Shown here piece after piece: positions 45,637 to 58,326 of a stretch of 64,000 nt of DNA; positions within the stretch are counted from its first letter, which is position 1; every line of letters begins with the position of its first letter. The notes under the pieces were generated by a model, which was not told where the DNA came from, did not search any database, and was given only the letters and a program-made list of their open reading frames with translations. The translations under genes were made by a program, and so were the position numbers. Origin of the DNA: Rhabdophis nuchalis. Lineage: Eukaryota > Chordata > Lepidosauria > Squamata > Natricidae. Where the stretch lies: the NCBI GenBank assembly GCA_039707465.1, contig CM077645.1, forward strand, positions 58,281,850-58,345,849. The letters are read 5' to 3'.

Positions 45637-45670
45637 AATTCTACGCGGGAGAAAACCCGAACAACCAAAG

Positions 45671-45809
45671 AGGAGACATATTGTTTCCTTTTCTGCCTTT
45701 CAGCTCATCACCAGAGACCATCTAGACAGAAAGCCATGAGTTCTGTTGTGTTAATTTTTTTAATATGTGATCAGCTCATAAAACTAACATACATACATAC
45801 ATACATACA

Positions 45810-45840
<31 letters not shown>
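45671..45840 (+). mobile_element. Family A fragment (A5) with (CATA)n tail
   Basis: ggagacatattgtttcc and agagaccatctagacag match segments beside A1/A2. The 3' part gatcagctcataaaactaac is the family A tail, followed by about 12 ATAC units (45788-45838). The tRNA-like head and hammerhead are missing. Confidence 0.7.
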
Positions 45841-45844
<4 letters not shown>

Positions 45845-45990
45845 GCTATATGTATGTGTGTATGTATGTGTACACACACACAAAATGTCCCCACATTTTT
45901 TGTGCTGCTTTCAGCTAAACAGGCACTTATTCTCCCAATATACTATCTGCCTCATTTTCTAATACTGAATGACATCATGACTATTGTACC

Positions 45991-46420
45991 CAGTGGTGGG
46001 TTTCAAACATTTTTAGAACCTCTTCTGTAGTGTGGCCTGCTTTGTGGGAGTAGTTTGGCAGTCATGTGACTGGGTGGGCATGGCCAACTTGTAAAGTGTG
46101 GTGAAACTCACTTAACAATGCCCTTGCTTAGCAACCAAAATGTTGGCTCAGAAACTCTGGCATTTGAAGCACGCAAGTCTTAAAGCTGTCAAGTTACAAG
46201 ACCCTTGTACCCCTAACCCTTTAGAAAAAATCCTCCAGGGGTGTTCAAACTTGACAGCTTTAAGACTTGTGGACAACTCCCAGAATTCCTCCTCTCGCTC
46301 TTCATCTTGATGATGTGTGGACGGCCAGGGGGAAAGAGCTGGAACTAGTTCTAAACGGCACTGTAGATTTGTGGAATCTCTTCTATAGAAAAGGTTACTA
46401 CTGGCGGGAATCCACCCCAG
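45991..46420. mobile_element. hAT-like MITE with nested MITE remnant
   Basis: Left end cagtggtgggtttc, right end gaatccaccccag, diverged inverted copies. The flanking 8-mers attgtacc (45983-45990 and 46421-46428) are identical. The interior (taacaatgcccttgcttagc, aaccaaaatgttgg) is related to the passenger module at 7862 and 41993. A remnant of the 24662-type MITE (ggggtgttcaaacttgac, agctttaagacttgtgg) lies at 46165-46295. Confidence 0.85.
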
Positions 46421-46428
46421 ATTGTACC

Positions 46429-47650
46429 ACAACATAGCAAGGAACTAAATCTATTTTGTAATGCAGGAAGAATTAGAGTAACATTTCTATTCAGTCAACC
46501 CCTATCTGTAACAAATCTATACAAAATGCTTCATAGTTTTCACCACACTATTTTATCACAAAATAATATTAATCTATTAACTTTAAAAAAAAGAATAAAA
46601 GAACTTCACATCTTGATTTTTCAAGTCTGATCTTCCACTTGTTAGGATTTACCATCCCAGAATGTCTAGGAAGCACAACACCACCTAAAAATCTTCTGAG
46701 AAATTAGGTTTATATTAAAATATCAGTTTTAATTAATGAAAGAAATATGGCTTCTATGGAATTTATTTATTAGATCTATAACTTGATTTTCATTCATCTT
46801 GACAAAAACTTTACAACTAAATTCAGAATAATTCAGTGAGCTGAGCTTCTGTCACTGAAGGTGGAATAATATAGTTTATTATTTTTTAATATGCACATGT
46901 ATATTAAGGTTAGAAGTTGGAAGACAAATTATGTATATTTAATTGTATTATTAATGTTAGCATTGTACAAAAAGTATATTGACCCAGTCAATTCACTGTC
47001 CACAAAATATGTATGGTTGTTAAAGGAAAATTACAAATTTGTGTGTGTGTGTTTACTGTTGTAACCACAAGTCATAATATGTAACACAATACTGTATAGA
47101 GTATTGTAAAATAGCAAATGATAGAAAAATAGTAAGGTTACAAAATAAAATATGAAAAAGAATATTGAATGCAAGAAAGTTAAACAAGATAAAGCCAGAG
47201 CTACAATTACAAACTTAAATATTTCTGTTTAAATTTAAATGAGGGCAGAGTTAATATAGCAACCTGGTTGCTAACAGTGAGAAACACATCTGCAAGAAAA
47301 TAGTTCAATTTTTCAAGGCCCAACCCTTGAGTGCACCTATCATGAACAAGACCCTAATCTCATTGTAAATAGGGCACTTGGCTAACATCACAAGGACAGA
47401 GGAGTCATTCAACAAGGAACTTACAAAAACTCCCTGTGCGATATGCTGAGGGAATGATCTGCAGATGAAGTGCTATAAAAGTCTTTTTCAGCGAGATATT
47501 GGTAATATTAACCAGATGCTGAGAAACTTCTATTTTTTAATGTTATGTTACCAAGATGAACATTTTGATGACAGTACTGTAGTGGGATCTTTATTAGTAT
47601 TCCTTTCAGAAAAGTCAATCTCTAATATTTTGTATATCAAGAGTTAAGTT
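46429..47650. other. Unannotated background
   Basis: AT-rich sequence, nothing recognised. Confidence 0.5.
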
Positions 47651-47654
47651 CTCC

Positions 47655-47835
47655 CAAAGATCATTCAAGTCCTAATGGTCTCATGGTGTAATTATTGCAA
47701 CATGCTCTACATGTGGCTATCCTTGAAGAGCATTCAGAAGCTACAGCTGGTACAGAATGCAGTGGTGCACCACTTTTGGGAGGGCCCAAAGATGGCCCAT
47801 GTAACACCACTGTTCCATGAAGTTTAATTAGGAGC
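47655..47835 (+). mobile_element. Diverged CR1 ORF2 fragment
   Basis: tgcaacatgctctacatgtg, then aagctacagctggtacagaa and catgtaacaccactgttcc, matches the CR1 region encoding YCNALYMGLPL, RLQLVQNAAAR and HVTPLLREL in other copies. Both ends are truncated and the fragment is old. Confidence 0.75.
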
Positions 47836-47934
47836 AGCCTGCAAGTTTTATTTTTCACTATGAATGTTCCATCATCACATGGCTTTTTAGATTTTCCTCG
47901 ATCCCCCTTTCCTCAATAGCCCTAGTTTCAGAGG

Positions 47935-48240
47935 TGATATTCAGCCAGTTCTGACAGGTTCCGGAGAACTGGTAACAGAAATTTTGAATAGTTTGGAGAA
48001 CCGGCAAATAGGCTTGCCCTAACCCCACTGCTTCCCAGCTGATCTTCTTTTGTTGCCCTGAACAGGAGAATGGAGCTGGAAAGCAGGTTAGTAGGGTGTG
48101 GAGGAAATGGAAGTTTTGCAGTAATCTTCCCCCAGGAGTGGGGAGGCAATGGGGGGGTTTGCAGTAACATTCCCCTGCCATGCCCACAAAGCCATGTCAC
48201 ACCCACAAAATCACACCCACTGAACAGGTAGTAAAAAATT
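47935..48240. mobile_element. hAT-like MITE fragment ('CAGTGGTGGG' related)
   Basis: ttctgacaggttccggagaa, ggagaaccggcaaatagg, and ccacaaaatcacacccac followed by aggtagtaaaaaatttg are typical internal parts of the family whose ends are seen at 45991. No clear terminal repeats or target duplication here. Confidence 0.55.
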
Positions 48241-49515
48241 TGGCCTTTTCCAGCAACAGGCCTTTGTCACTTCCTTCATCCTAAGGATTAACGCATGTAA
48301 TCAGTCTCTTCTATCCCAATTGAAAAGTATTCATAGAACCACACTGTCCCATATAATGTTCAAAATGGAATAAGATTATCCTTAATTTCTTCCCCTCTTG
48401 CTACCTATGTAGAACCTTATAAACATAGATGCAGCGAGTACAAACAAAATCTTAGTCAGTCTGTTTGCCTAAAATGATTTCCAAACAACAAATGCTGACA
48501 TCTAATAATCAGAAAAGGTACTTTCTTTCCACTTGGGATAATTTAAAACAAAACTTTTTCAACCTCGTTTATCCGATTTATAACTTTCCCCCCTTTTGTG
48601 GATCAAGCAACTAAGAGCAAGTTATGCTGTCTCAAGCTGCTGCTGCCTGACAAGTTATAGTAATGATCTTAGCTTTCCTAAGGCAATTCAGGCGCTTAAA
48701 TCATTGTTTCTGTTACAACGTGTCCATCACAAAGTGGCATTCCAACCACTGTGTCAACACAACTTGGCAGTGGGCTGCATCAGAAGAGAAAGGGAAAAGA
48801 CAGCGAACAGAAAAGTGTTTTTTTTACAAGGAAATGGGCAAGAAAAGGATCAAAAAAGGATATTCCACTGGGGAACAAGATAACATGAACTGAAAGATTT
48901 ATGACGGAAAATTGCTTTCTTGGCTATGAAAAAAATAATGGAAAATGTTCATTATTGCCACAGGTAAACTGGAACAAGATAAAAAAAGCATTTTCATATG
49001 AAAATTGTATATTATGACACTAATTTACATTGCAATATAACAAATCTTTTGAAGGCTAAGATTTCCTACTAGCTACAGCAGCACAAATATTTTTGCAGGT
49101 GTGTTTTAGTTTGACCATTACGTATAATATATAACCACATATCAGAAGGCAAACATATTCAGAATATGAATTACAAATAGTATATAAAAAATAAATAGAA
49201 AATAGTATATTATCTACATAATATCTTTTTCAGAAAGTGTAGCCAATACAACATAGATTGCTATCTGGCCAATTTATCTGATCAAATTTCCCCACTCTGC
49301 CATTAAGTTAATAACTGCTTTAGTAACCCTGCTGTACAATTCACCGAACCTTAATTACCAATAAAATAAAATAAAAATGGTGCAAATATAGAATAGATTT
49401 CTCTCTAGCACCATAGCAGCATCAAACCCTTCATAATGGTCTTTTCTTCTTCTTTTTACATGGATTTTCTACATGGGCTCTTTAATTTATTTACATATGG
49501 TATATTATTTTTTCT
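48241..49515. other. Unannotated background
   Basis: No gene or repeat recognised. Confidence 0.5.
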
Positions 49516-49518
49516 TAT

Positions 49519-49592
49519 TTGGAATTGTAAACCACTTAGAGACGGCTATAAAGCACTATGAAGCAGTATATAAGTCTGAATGCTATTGATCT
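49519..49592 (+). mobile_element. SINE/Bov-B 3'-tail fragment
   Basis: attgtaaaccacttagagac, then aagcactatgaagcagtata, then ctgaatgctattgat. This is the Bov-B-like tail of the SINEs at 10032 and 33133, without the tRNA-like head. Confidence 0.75.
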
Positions 49593-49599
49593 ATACAAT

Positions 49600-49770
49600 C
49601 TTACATGGGAAAAGACCCGAATACAACAAGACCACCATACCTACATCCGTGAAAATCTACAAAGGGAACATAAAAATATAGTGTCTGCCTGGATGGCTCC
49701 TAGGGTGAGCCAAAAGACAGAAAAGGGAAGCAATATTCCTCCCATATTTGGGCATACCAGGTGGTTGTGA
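49600..49770. mobile_element. Fragments related to families A and B
   Basis: tacatgggaaaagacccgaa, then cctacatccgtgaaaatc, is a diverged match to the family B part tacgcgggagaaaacccgaa and its continuation. gtctgcctggatggctccta then resembles the family A flank gtctctgtctggatggtctc (44883). So the two families occur side by side a second time, which hints at one larger parent element. Confidence 0.55.
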
Positions 49771-49774
49771 CATA

Positions 49775-49860
49775 ATACATACATACATGCATGCATGCAT
49801 GCATGCATGCATGCATGCATACATACATACATACATACATACATACATACATACATACAA
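49775..49860. repeat. (ATAC)n / (ATGC)n microsatellite
   Basis: Tetranucleotide run switching from acat to atgc and back to atac units. Confidence 0.95.
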
Positions 49861-50027
49861 TTTCCAATAATTTTATTCCAATAAATGTTAATAACTAATA
49901 AAGAATTACAAATTTTACTTTTATTTTAGTAGCATCTATTTCAGCATTGCTTTATTTTCTCTGAAAATAGGCAAGATCTGTTGTTCTGACCTTCTGAGAC
50001 AAGCACATTCATATGGGGTATCTAAAG

Positions 50028-50215
50028 CTGGAGAGGCTGGTTGCACCGGAAACCCAAATACCAGGTGGCAGGATCACGCATGCACACCAGCCAGGTGGTC
50101 TTCATATTTTGGGGTTCTGGAATGCACAAAGAACAGCTGCCAACGGTGTGTGCCCAGAGAGGGTTCTGCATGCCACCTCTGACACACGTGCCATAGGTTT
50201 GCTATCATGGAACTA
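50028..50215. mobile_element. hAT-like MITE fragment, CAGTGATGGC family
   Basis: The right end, acacgtgccataggtttgct followed by atcatgg, and an interior agagagggttctgcatgcc match 26381-26819. The left end is missing. Confidence 0.65.
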
Positions 50216-50990
50216 TTCTTTCCACTGAGTCAAGACCAGTATAACTTTCAGTTATGCTCTTTAGAAACCACAAGTCAATGTTGTGTCACTAAGTAGTCAC
50301 TGAAACATCTTGGCTTAAGTTATATTTATCTTCTTATATTTAACTTCAAATTATATTTATATTTCATATACTATTTGCGTTAGCAAAAGTATACCCAGGC
50401 AACTTTGCCTTCCTTGTCTAAGACTGTAAGTTGGTTAAAACAAAAAGAATACCCTAAAATTTCAGCAGCAATTCCTTTCTAATCTCCTCTTTACTATTAG
50501 TTGAAGAAGCTATTTACAAAATATACCTCTTCATTTCCAAATATCAATTTACTTACAGAAATTGTCCAATTCAAAGGACTATTTTAAATATCTAAAATCA
50601 GTGTCCTAAATCAGACAACAAAGCTTTTTTTTAAGGCTCAGAGTATAAAAAGAATATATCTTATGACACATGATGCCAACAGAGCATGGGGTTAAAATGT
50701 CATTTAAAAAAGTGTGGACCTGTGGGAGAATTTAAACCTTAACAGGTATTAAACTTTAGAGGGTAAAAGGCATTCTATTAAATTCCAGGAAGGTGCCCTG
50801 AGAAGAGAGGGATGGGTCACACTTAATCTACAAATTACTTCAACTGGTTTAAGTATTATTTCAGGTACCTTTCACTTTGCTCCATTTTAGGGTTACCAGG
50901 TAGTTGAACAAGCAAAGGACAATATGTAAGGAAAATGAGGACAATTAACTGTTTAACTTTCTTGGAATCTGAAAAACAAATGACAATTAA

Positions 50991-51060
<70 letters not shown>

Positions 51061-52026
51061 TATGAAATTAATTTTCCAACATTGGAAAGACTGGTTTTTC
51101 AGTTGCAGAAGCATACTAGGGTCTGTTACTAGTCAAAAGCCTTCAGTTTGTAACTGATTAAGGTCTTGTCAATTTCAGGCAGCACAAGCTGACTGGAGGG
51201 TACTAAGGAAGTAATTAAGGTCAAAGAACCTGCTAGCCCTTATTAAGGAAGCACTGCACCGCAGAGAACAGTTGCTCGGGTAACTTGTTAGATAGTCAAA
51301 ATGCCAGATGATATTTGATTTTAAGACTATGTCTGCAAAGAAATGAGGACCAAAAAGGGAGCATATCCTCCTGTTGCTGATGCCCAGTTTAACCCAGCTG
51401 ATATATTTCTGCTTTGTGTATATCTTCAACAGAAAGCCTTCTATTGGGATCTTCCCACCTCAGATAACAAAAGATTAAGAACAACAAAGAATGAACCTTC
51501 TCAAAGGTATGTCTCAGGGCCATAATGCCACCACTTACAAGCTTGCCTGGCAGTTATTTATTGGTTTGAGGGCAATAAAGGGCTTTCTATTTTTCCAAGT
51601 GTTATAGATTCCATTTCAGTTCTGCTGATTTGCAGTTTCTATATTATTATTATTTTTGTTGCATTTATGCTTAGAGATGTAACTGGATGGATCAGGCAAG
51701 TATATTCAATGAAATATGCTCTATCTATGTGCGCCTTGCACTGCAAAGATGAACAGCCAGAGACTCTGTGATGAAGATTTTCTACTATCTATAGTATCAA
51801 AGTACAGTAAACTCTGATTAAGAGGCCTTGTTAATAGATTTCAGAATTTGTTTCCACTTCTGACACAGGTATGCTTCTATGCATGTACAAAATCTTGTTC
51901 ATAATTTTATGCATTGATAAAATATGTAATGCATAAAATCATATTCAAATTTAACAGACACTAATTTAACAGTCACCTCTTCCTCCCTTATGCCATTAGT
52001 CCATTAAAATTGCAAAGGTTACTATA
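50216..52026. other. Background with (GA)n at 51000-51054
   Basis: About 27 GA units preceded by a short CA run. No gene recognised elsewhere in the interval. Confidence 0.5.
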
Positions 52027-53335
52027 ATGTTGTGGTTAATATTTATTTATTTATTTATTTATTTTTCACATTTATAACCCGCTCCCATCTCACCACAAAG
52101 GGACTCGGGGCGGCGAACAAAGAATTACATCAATAAACATAAATACAGAGATATTAGGTGCCTGTGTTGTGACCATTTTAAAATCCCCATTTACAACTGG
52201 CGGTGCTGGGGTTACGCAAGGCCGGCTAGTTGGAAGAGGTGAGTCTTAAGACATTTGCGGAAGAGGCGGAGGTCAGGAATGGTACGGATTTCAGGGGGCA
52301 GGTTGTTCCAAAGGGCTTGTCCTGCCACAGAGAAGGCTCTCCCCCTGGGTGCCGCCAGTCGACATTGCCCGACCGACGGCACCCTGAGGAGGCCCTCTCT
52401 GTGGGAGCATGTCGGTCCCAGGGATGTATGGGGCAGGAGGCGGTCTTGCATATAGCTAGGTCCCGAGCCATGGAGCGCTTTGAAGATGGTCGTTAGGACC
52501 TTGAAGCGCACCCGAAAGACCACAGGAAGCCAGTGGAGCTCGTGCAGGACAGGTGTTATATGGGAGTGTTTGGGCGCTCCCGTAATTATCCGCGCGGCCG
52601 CATTCTGGACTTCAGGTGCATCTCAAGGGAAGCCCCATGTAGAGAGCATTGCAATAGTCAAGTCGAGATGTGACGAGTGCTTGGGTGACTGTGCGTAAGG
52701 CTCCCCGGTCCAGTAAGGGACGCAATTGGCGCATCAGGCGTACCTGATGGAATTCCCCCCTGGCCACGGCCGCCACATGGTCCTCCATGGTCAGCCGGGA
52801 GTCCAGGAGGACACCCAAATTGCGCGCCCTCTCCACGGGGGCTGGTGTTTCGCCCCCAATGGCCAGAGTTGGAATAATCTGGCTGAAACGGGGTGCCGGA
52901 AGCCACAGCCACTCAGTCTTGGACGGGTTGAGCCTGAGTTTGTTACTACCCATCCAGATCCGTACGGCCTCTAAACACCGGGACATAACCTCGACGGCAT
53001 CATTGGGGTGGTGTAGGGTGGATATGTACAGCTGGGTATCATCAGCGTACAGATGATATCCCACCCCGAAACCACGGATGATCTCACCCAGCGGCTTCAT
53101 ATATATGTTAAACAATAGGGGTGAGAGGACCGACCCCTGAGGGACCCCACATAAGAGGGGTCTCGAAGTCGACCTCTGCCCCCGTCAACACATATTGTGA
53201 CCGACCAGAGAGGTAGGACGCGAACCACCGCAAAACGGTGCCTCTCAGCCCCAACCCCCCTAGTCGGCGTAATAGGATACCATGGTCGATGGTATCAAAA
53301 GCCGCTGAGAGGTCTAATAGGACTAGGATAGAGGA
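52027..53335 (-). mobile_element. 5'-truncated CR1 LINE
   Basis: Reversed CR1 with an ATTT tail (52034-52064) and a 3' UTR motif accacaaagggactcggggc. It is truncated in the first reverse-transcriptase block near 53335 and is close to the copies at 11967 and 39740. Confidence 0.9.
52212..53325 (-). pseudogene. CR1 ORF2 fragment, disrupted
   Basis: 52612-53115 encodes [15 protein letters not shown] (YADD box intact), [16 protein letters not shown] and LDYCNALYMGLPLRCT. A deletion of about 11 bp near 52612 (where the other copies have cgaaagctacagttagt-like sequence) shifts the frame. 52212-52523 continues with RFKVLTTIFKALHGSGPSY and GRAFSVAGQALWNNLPPEIR. Further lesions lie near 53150-53180. 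Confidence 0.88.
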
Positions 53336-56300
53336 AAATATTGTTGTTAATATTGCCTCTGAATTTTGAGTGGCAAACTGTGCTTTCTTGCTTTCACTTC
53401 AGGCAGCAAAATCGCTTGTTTTTAGCCTGTTTATGCTACAATTGTTTTATTATTATTTTATAAACTGCCCTGGGAATATGATTAAAAGCATAAAAATGCT
53501 TATTCTGACTAAATAAATCATGGATAACTATGAAGAAACACATTTCATGCTGTCTACCAGCTGGCATGACTTCTCTCTCCTTCACAATCTAGCCTTTTTC
53601 TAATTAAGTTTATCAAAGTGTGCTACTAAAACCTTTTCATAGAGAGCAAATTGTTTCTCCTATTCATTTTCCCCAAAAAAGAAGTTAAATCTAATTTTCC
53701 ATTCACACAAACATATATTTGTGTGATTTCTTCAGAACTCAGCCACAGTGGTAGCTCATTAAAAACGGCTATGTAGAAATAGTGTATTATTTTATTGATT
53801 GTTTGATTTGATTTGATTTGATTTATTATAGCTACTCCACCTACCCCCAAAGACTATTCTAGGAAAATCTCCTGCAATTTATTAATTTCAAAATTGCTGC
53901 CAGTGGTACATTATTCAAGAAAAGTATGTTAAAAAATATAAAGGAAGCAACTTACAATCAAATCAAATAAAGCATAATTAACACTAAAAAGACCATATAA
54001 AATGGAAGCAATTCTGTAGAGGAAATCCTAAAGCATATTTTTATATTTTTAGCAAGACAAAAAAAAAATTTTTTTTTAAAAAAATGATTAGCTTCCGTAT
54101 CATCAGAATGAAAATTTTCAGCTTGGAAATAAAAAGCCAGACTAATTTAATTACTGTTTCTTACAATACTATGCACAAATCTTTTATTTTTGAAAGTCCA
54201 AGATAAAATTCCACTAAAGCAAAGTCTGGAGGTCAAACTCTTTGCAACAATAGCATGATTTTCACAGTAAGTTATCATCTTCACACAAATGATTTCGCTG
54301 CTATTTATAAAATATAAATATATATATAACATACTCAGAAAATATGTTTCCGAACTGAAATTTAGGAACTGTTATTATAATTCAAAAACACTGTCATAAT
54401 GATTCTATAATATTCCATACGTTGGATCCCTTAATGGAGGTGAAAGTTTCTAACCCGTTTTTTGTACAGCACCAACATAATCATGATTCACTATTATATT
54501 CCACATTTTACCATTGTCCACACTCTTCTCTATTACATACTTTACTGACAATTTTCAGGTAGTCCTGAATTATGTGTAGCAATAATCATCACTCATTTAT
54601 CTTGATAATTGATGGGATGTGTTGAAAATCTCTGTTATGATGAAGATTATTATGATGAGTCAGGGAAGGAGGGAGGGAGAGAGAGAGAGAGAATGAATCA
54701 GTTTTTCAATCCAGTTTCCAACAGTGAAGCTATTCTATCCAATTCATTAATTTACTTTTCAATTCTCTATAACATGATTAATTAAAACTCAAGCAAGTCA
54801 AGCCCACTGATAAAACTAATAAAAAGCTTATTAGCACTCATGCATTCATTTTGATTTAAGTGTTTTCATTAAATATTAGTTTATTTCTAACTATATGCTG
54901 AGACAGAAAATAAAATCCAATCTCTCCTGCTGCCACAACAGAAGCAAAATACAAGGACTGAAAGGCCCCTTTCATCCCATCAATTCAAATGCCAACATAC
55001 AATAAGAACTGGAGTCTGCATTCATTCATTTTGGTGAACTCAAGAACATGTTTAATAATTAAACGTTGGCAATGCATTTCAGTCTACAAGTTCAAATATT
55101 CTTATACCAATCCTATACAGACCCTTGAAGCCTCCAAATACTGAGTTTCACTAAGAAGAAGAAAATAGACAAAGGCATGTTGGATATGTTCAGTAGCTTA
55201 AGTTATTTGGAAAAATAATAGAGGCAGGAAATAAATAAATAAATTCATCCATTCGAAATGCATTCCATGTTATGTTAAGCAAATGAAAATTGATATAAAT
55301 TCCAGTTAGCAATATTTAATATGGGGCTCATTTTGTCAACCAGCCATATAAATAAAATATATAGGTAAAATGCATAACACTGAATCCAATTTTGGACACA
55401 CTTAGAATCTTGACAACATGTTGTGACTGGTATTACTAGTCTAGAAGTTCTTACTCAAGGCAATTGGGGTGAGTGTGGTCAAACACAAAGTGAAAAATGC
55501 TAGATGTAGCCAAAAGAATTAAAAATGTGGTAGGTGTGGCCCCTAGAATCAAAAATGTGGTTAGCTGTTTGTTATTGTTGTTGTTGTTGTTTTGGAAGAA
55601 AAGGGCCGCATATACTTTCTATAGTAACAACTTCACTTCTAAGACTTGTTAGCTTGTTAGACATGGGTCCACATGAATAAAGTCCAAATGCATTTCCAGC
55701 ATGTTTATAATATATGAAAAATAAAGAGTACTCAAAGTGTACTTTAAAACAAAAAAAATCCCAACAATTTCCTTTTCTTGGTCTTCATCTTGTTTCAACA
55801 AAAAATATATTTATGAACTTAATTATAAGATATTAAAGTTCTAAGGGATATTAAAAACCAGGGTGGCATAAACGGTCTGCAAGGCATTTGCATACATACC
55901 GTAGTTAGAAGATAGCAGAATCTGTGTGATAAATAGTTAGGAATGATATTCTTCAAACACCAAAAAGTCCCATGTGTGTTACAATCATACCCATAACGTA
56001 TGTCATTCCAACCAACATATTACTATGTTTTTCTGTTCAGTTATGTTCCAGAACATAACAGCAAAGCATTTTAGTCTTTATATACTGTGCCCCTTTCCCC
56101 AACCTCCATTTATGTACAGAGCTATTCAAAATCCAATTCTATCAGTTGCATTTCCTTCTTGTACTTTATAAGATTTCTCAAATCTGCAATAAAGTCACAG
56201 ACTTTGGGTCTTTCCCTACTGCTAAGTTGAAGGGCTGCTCATCCATGTTTCAGCCAACAGAGTATTAATAATATTATATTAGCAGGATATTTGCTATATT

Positions 56301-56926
56301 CATTCATTCCCAATCCTTAACTTGCCTCCACTGCCTCAATTACCTGTCACTGAAGTCAGGTAATAAACAACAAACCTAACAGGTTTTATACACCTTGATG
56401 CTGTTCTGATGATGTTGAAATAAAGAAAAAACATAGCACTAGTACAAATGAAGATAATTTATTCATGAGTTGGGAACGAGATGAACACAAATCATGGGAG
56501 TGTGACCAAAAAATGTGGCCTGGACACATCATTCTATAATTAGATTTTAGTGTATAAAGATACTCTGCGGCTCTTCTGTAAAGTACAACCTGTTTACAAC
56601 ACAACAACTGAACTTTCCAGGTAACCATTTTTATTCTTTGGTCATAACAAGTGCAAGTGATATTAATTATACTTTATAGCTGATCTCGTAACATTATTTT
56701 ATCAGATCATCAGGGTATTTAAGACATGCAAAGTTGATATAAACATTTATCTAATGAAGACTTCAGAGAACCTATCAACAATTTTGCAGACTCAGCAGCA
56801 ATAGTTGTCTTATTTTACAGAGGACAAGCCTTTATTTAATGGGCTGCACAATTCAAGTCAGATTTCAATATAAAGTTATGGATAAGGACTTTGAAGGTTA
56901 ATATTCATAACTGAGTACCTAGCTCA
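53336..56926. other. Unannotated background with short repeats
   Basis: A possible old LINE end (ttataaactgccctggg) at about 53450-53520, a (TTTGA)n run at 53796-53826, and a GA run at 54670-54692. No gene recognised. Confidence 0.45.
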
Positions 56927-56934
56927 GTGATGGC

Positions 56935-57791
56935 AAACCTTTCTGTTCTTGCGTGCCGAAAATGTGTGTGTGCACGCGATAGTGCCCCAGACCCACAATG
57001 CAATGCACACCGCCCACCTGCGCATGTGCGTGTGACACACACACATGCCATGAGATCATCCATGTGCGACTCAACCCCCGCCCTGGGGAGGGGGAGTTGT
57101 CACCCTCCCCAGGTTTTGTTCAAGCTTTGGGGAGGGGGCAAAAACAGCCTCCCCTGCACTCCAGAGACCCCCGGAGCTGTAAACACACCCATTTTTGGCA
57201 CCAGGAAGCTTCACAGAGAGTCCCCAAAGCCTGGGTGAAGCTGTTTTCACCCTCCAAGAGGCTCAAGGAAAGTCTCCGGAGAGTGGGGAGGGTGAAAACA
57301 GAACTTCTTAGCCTACTGGAAGTTCAGAAATGGACTGTTTCCAGCTTCTGGAGGGCCTCCACAGCCCGGGGGAGGCTGGTTTCATTCTCCCCAGGCTCCA
57401 AGAAACCTCCAGAACCTAGGAAGCAGGACAAAAGGGACCTCTCGAACTTTAATTGTTCACCTTCCCAAGCTCTGAAGGTTTTCCTGGAGCCTGGGAAGGG
57501 TGAAAATGGCCTCACCTGGCCCCCTGGAACCCTCCAGAAGCTGGAAACAGACTGTTTCCGAACTTCTGATAGGCCTGGAAATTTCATTTTTCACTCTCCC
57601 CAGGCCCCAGAGGCTTTCCTCGAGTCTGGGGAGGAGGAAAACAGCTTCTCCTAGCCCTTCAGAGAGGCCAAAAATCAGCTGGCCAGCGCACACATGTACG
57701 CTGGAGCTGACATAAGGAAATGGCTTGCGTGCTTGCCGAGATGGCGCCATGTGCCACCTGTGGTACACGTGCCATAGGTTTGCCATCATGG
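56935..57791. mobile_element. hAT-like MITE, CAGTGATGGC family, copy 2 (expanded)
   Basis: Left end cagtgatggcaaacc, right end ggtttgccatcatgg. The flanking 8-mers acctagct (56927-56934 and 57792-57799) are identical. At 857 bp it is about twice the size of the other copies. The interior consists of degenerate repeats of a segment like ggagcctgggaagggtgaaa followed by gaagctggaaacagactg. The 218-aa open frame inside (56998-57654) comes from this repeat and is not a gene. Confidence 0.92.
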
Positions 57792-57841
57792 ACCTAGCTA
57801 GTAGATTGATACATTTGTTAGGTATAGCATTAATTAATTCT

Positions 57842-58326
57842 TCTATATAAATAAAAATGTAACTATGAGTTTGTTCAAAACAGGTAATCTCCTAAAGTAC
57901 TGCACTGATCGCTTCCAAATTTTCACACAACGTTCCTTACAAATATGGCACCAATGATATATATATAGATTGTGTAGATGTCACACCTGTGCCAGGTACA
58001 CACAATGGAAATGTAAAAAATTGTAAAAAAGTAGGTAAATGGATAGAGCAGTGGGCCACAGGTACTATGTCATCCTTTATGACATAAATAATCTGTCCAT
58101 AAGATTCAAGGAGAAATACAGTAGGTAGGTAGGTAGGTAGGTAGGTAGGTAGGTAGGTAGGTAGGTAGAGGAATAGAGACAGGGAGAAATACAGGTAGGT
58201 AGGTAGGTTGGGGGTTATACGGTGGTTGTGTATATGTGTTTGTGTGTGCAAGTGTAGATCTACATACAGATTGGTTGGCCATTTAACTGGACTGAGCCAC
58301 AGCAACACGTGGCCAGGAATGGCTAG
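57842..58326 (+). mobile_element. Helitron-like non-autonomous element (candidate)
   Basis: Starts TCTATATAAATAAAAATG and ends CTAG followed by T, with a hairpin (gccac/gtggc around agcaacac) about 9 bp before the end. These are the marks of Helitron ends: 5' TC, 3' CTAG-type, a nearby hairpin and no target duplication. The base before TC is T instead of the expected A. The interior contains a GTAG microsatellite (58121-58168). Confidence 0.5.
58121..58168. repeat. (GTAG)n microsatellite
   Basis: Twelve tandem GTAG units, with a shorter second block at 58193-58208. Confidence 0.95.

Larger units (their letters stand above)
45409..45670. repeat. Perfect 102-bp inverted repeat of family B (copies B2 and B3)
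   Basis: 45453-45554 is the exact reverse complement of 45569-45670, with a 14-bp spacer (45555-45568). Each arm holds a complete family B hammerhead-like motif: B2 on the minus strand, B3 on the plus strand. B2 lies 244 bp from B1 in direct orientation. Upstream of the left arm is gaggttttcgcgggtgtttg, part of the same repeat. Confidence 0.95.

Noticed and set aside
56998..57654. 218-aa open frame as a gene
   Set aside because: It lies entirely inside a hAT MITE and is made of its degenerate internal repeats.
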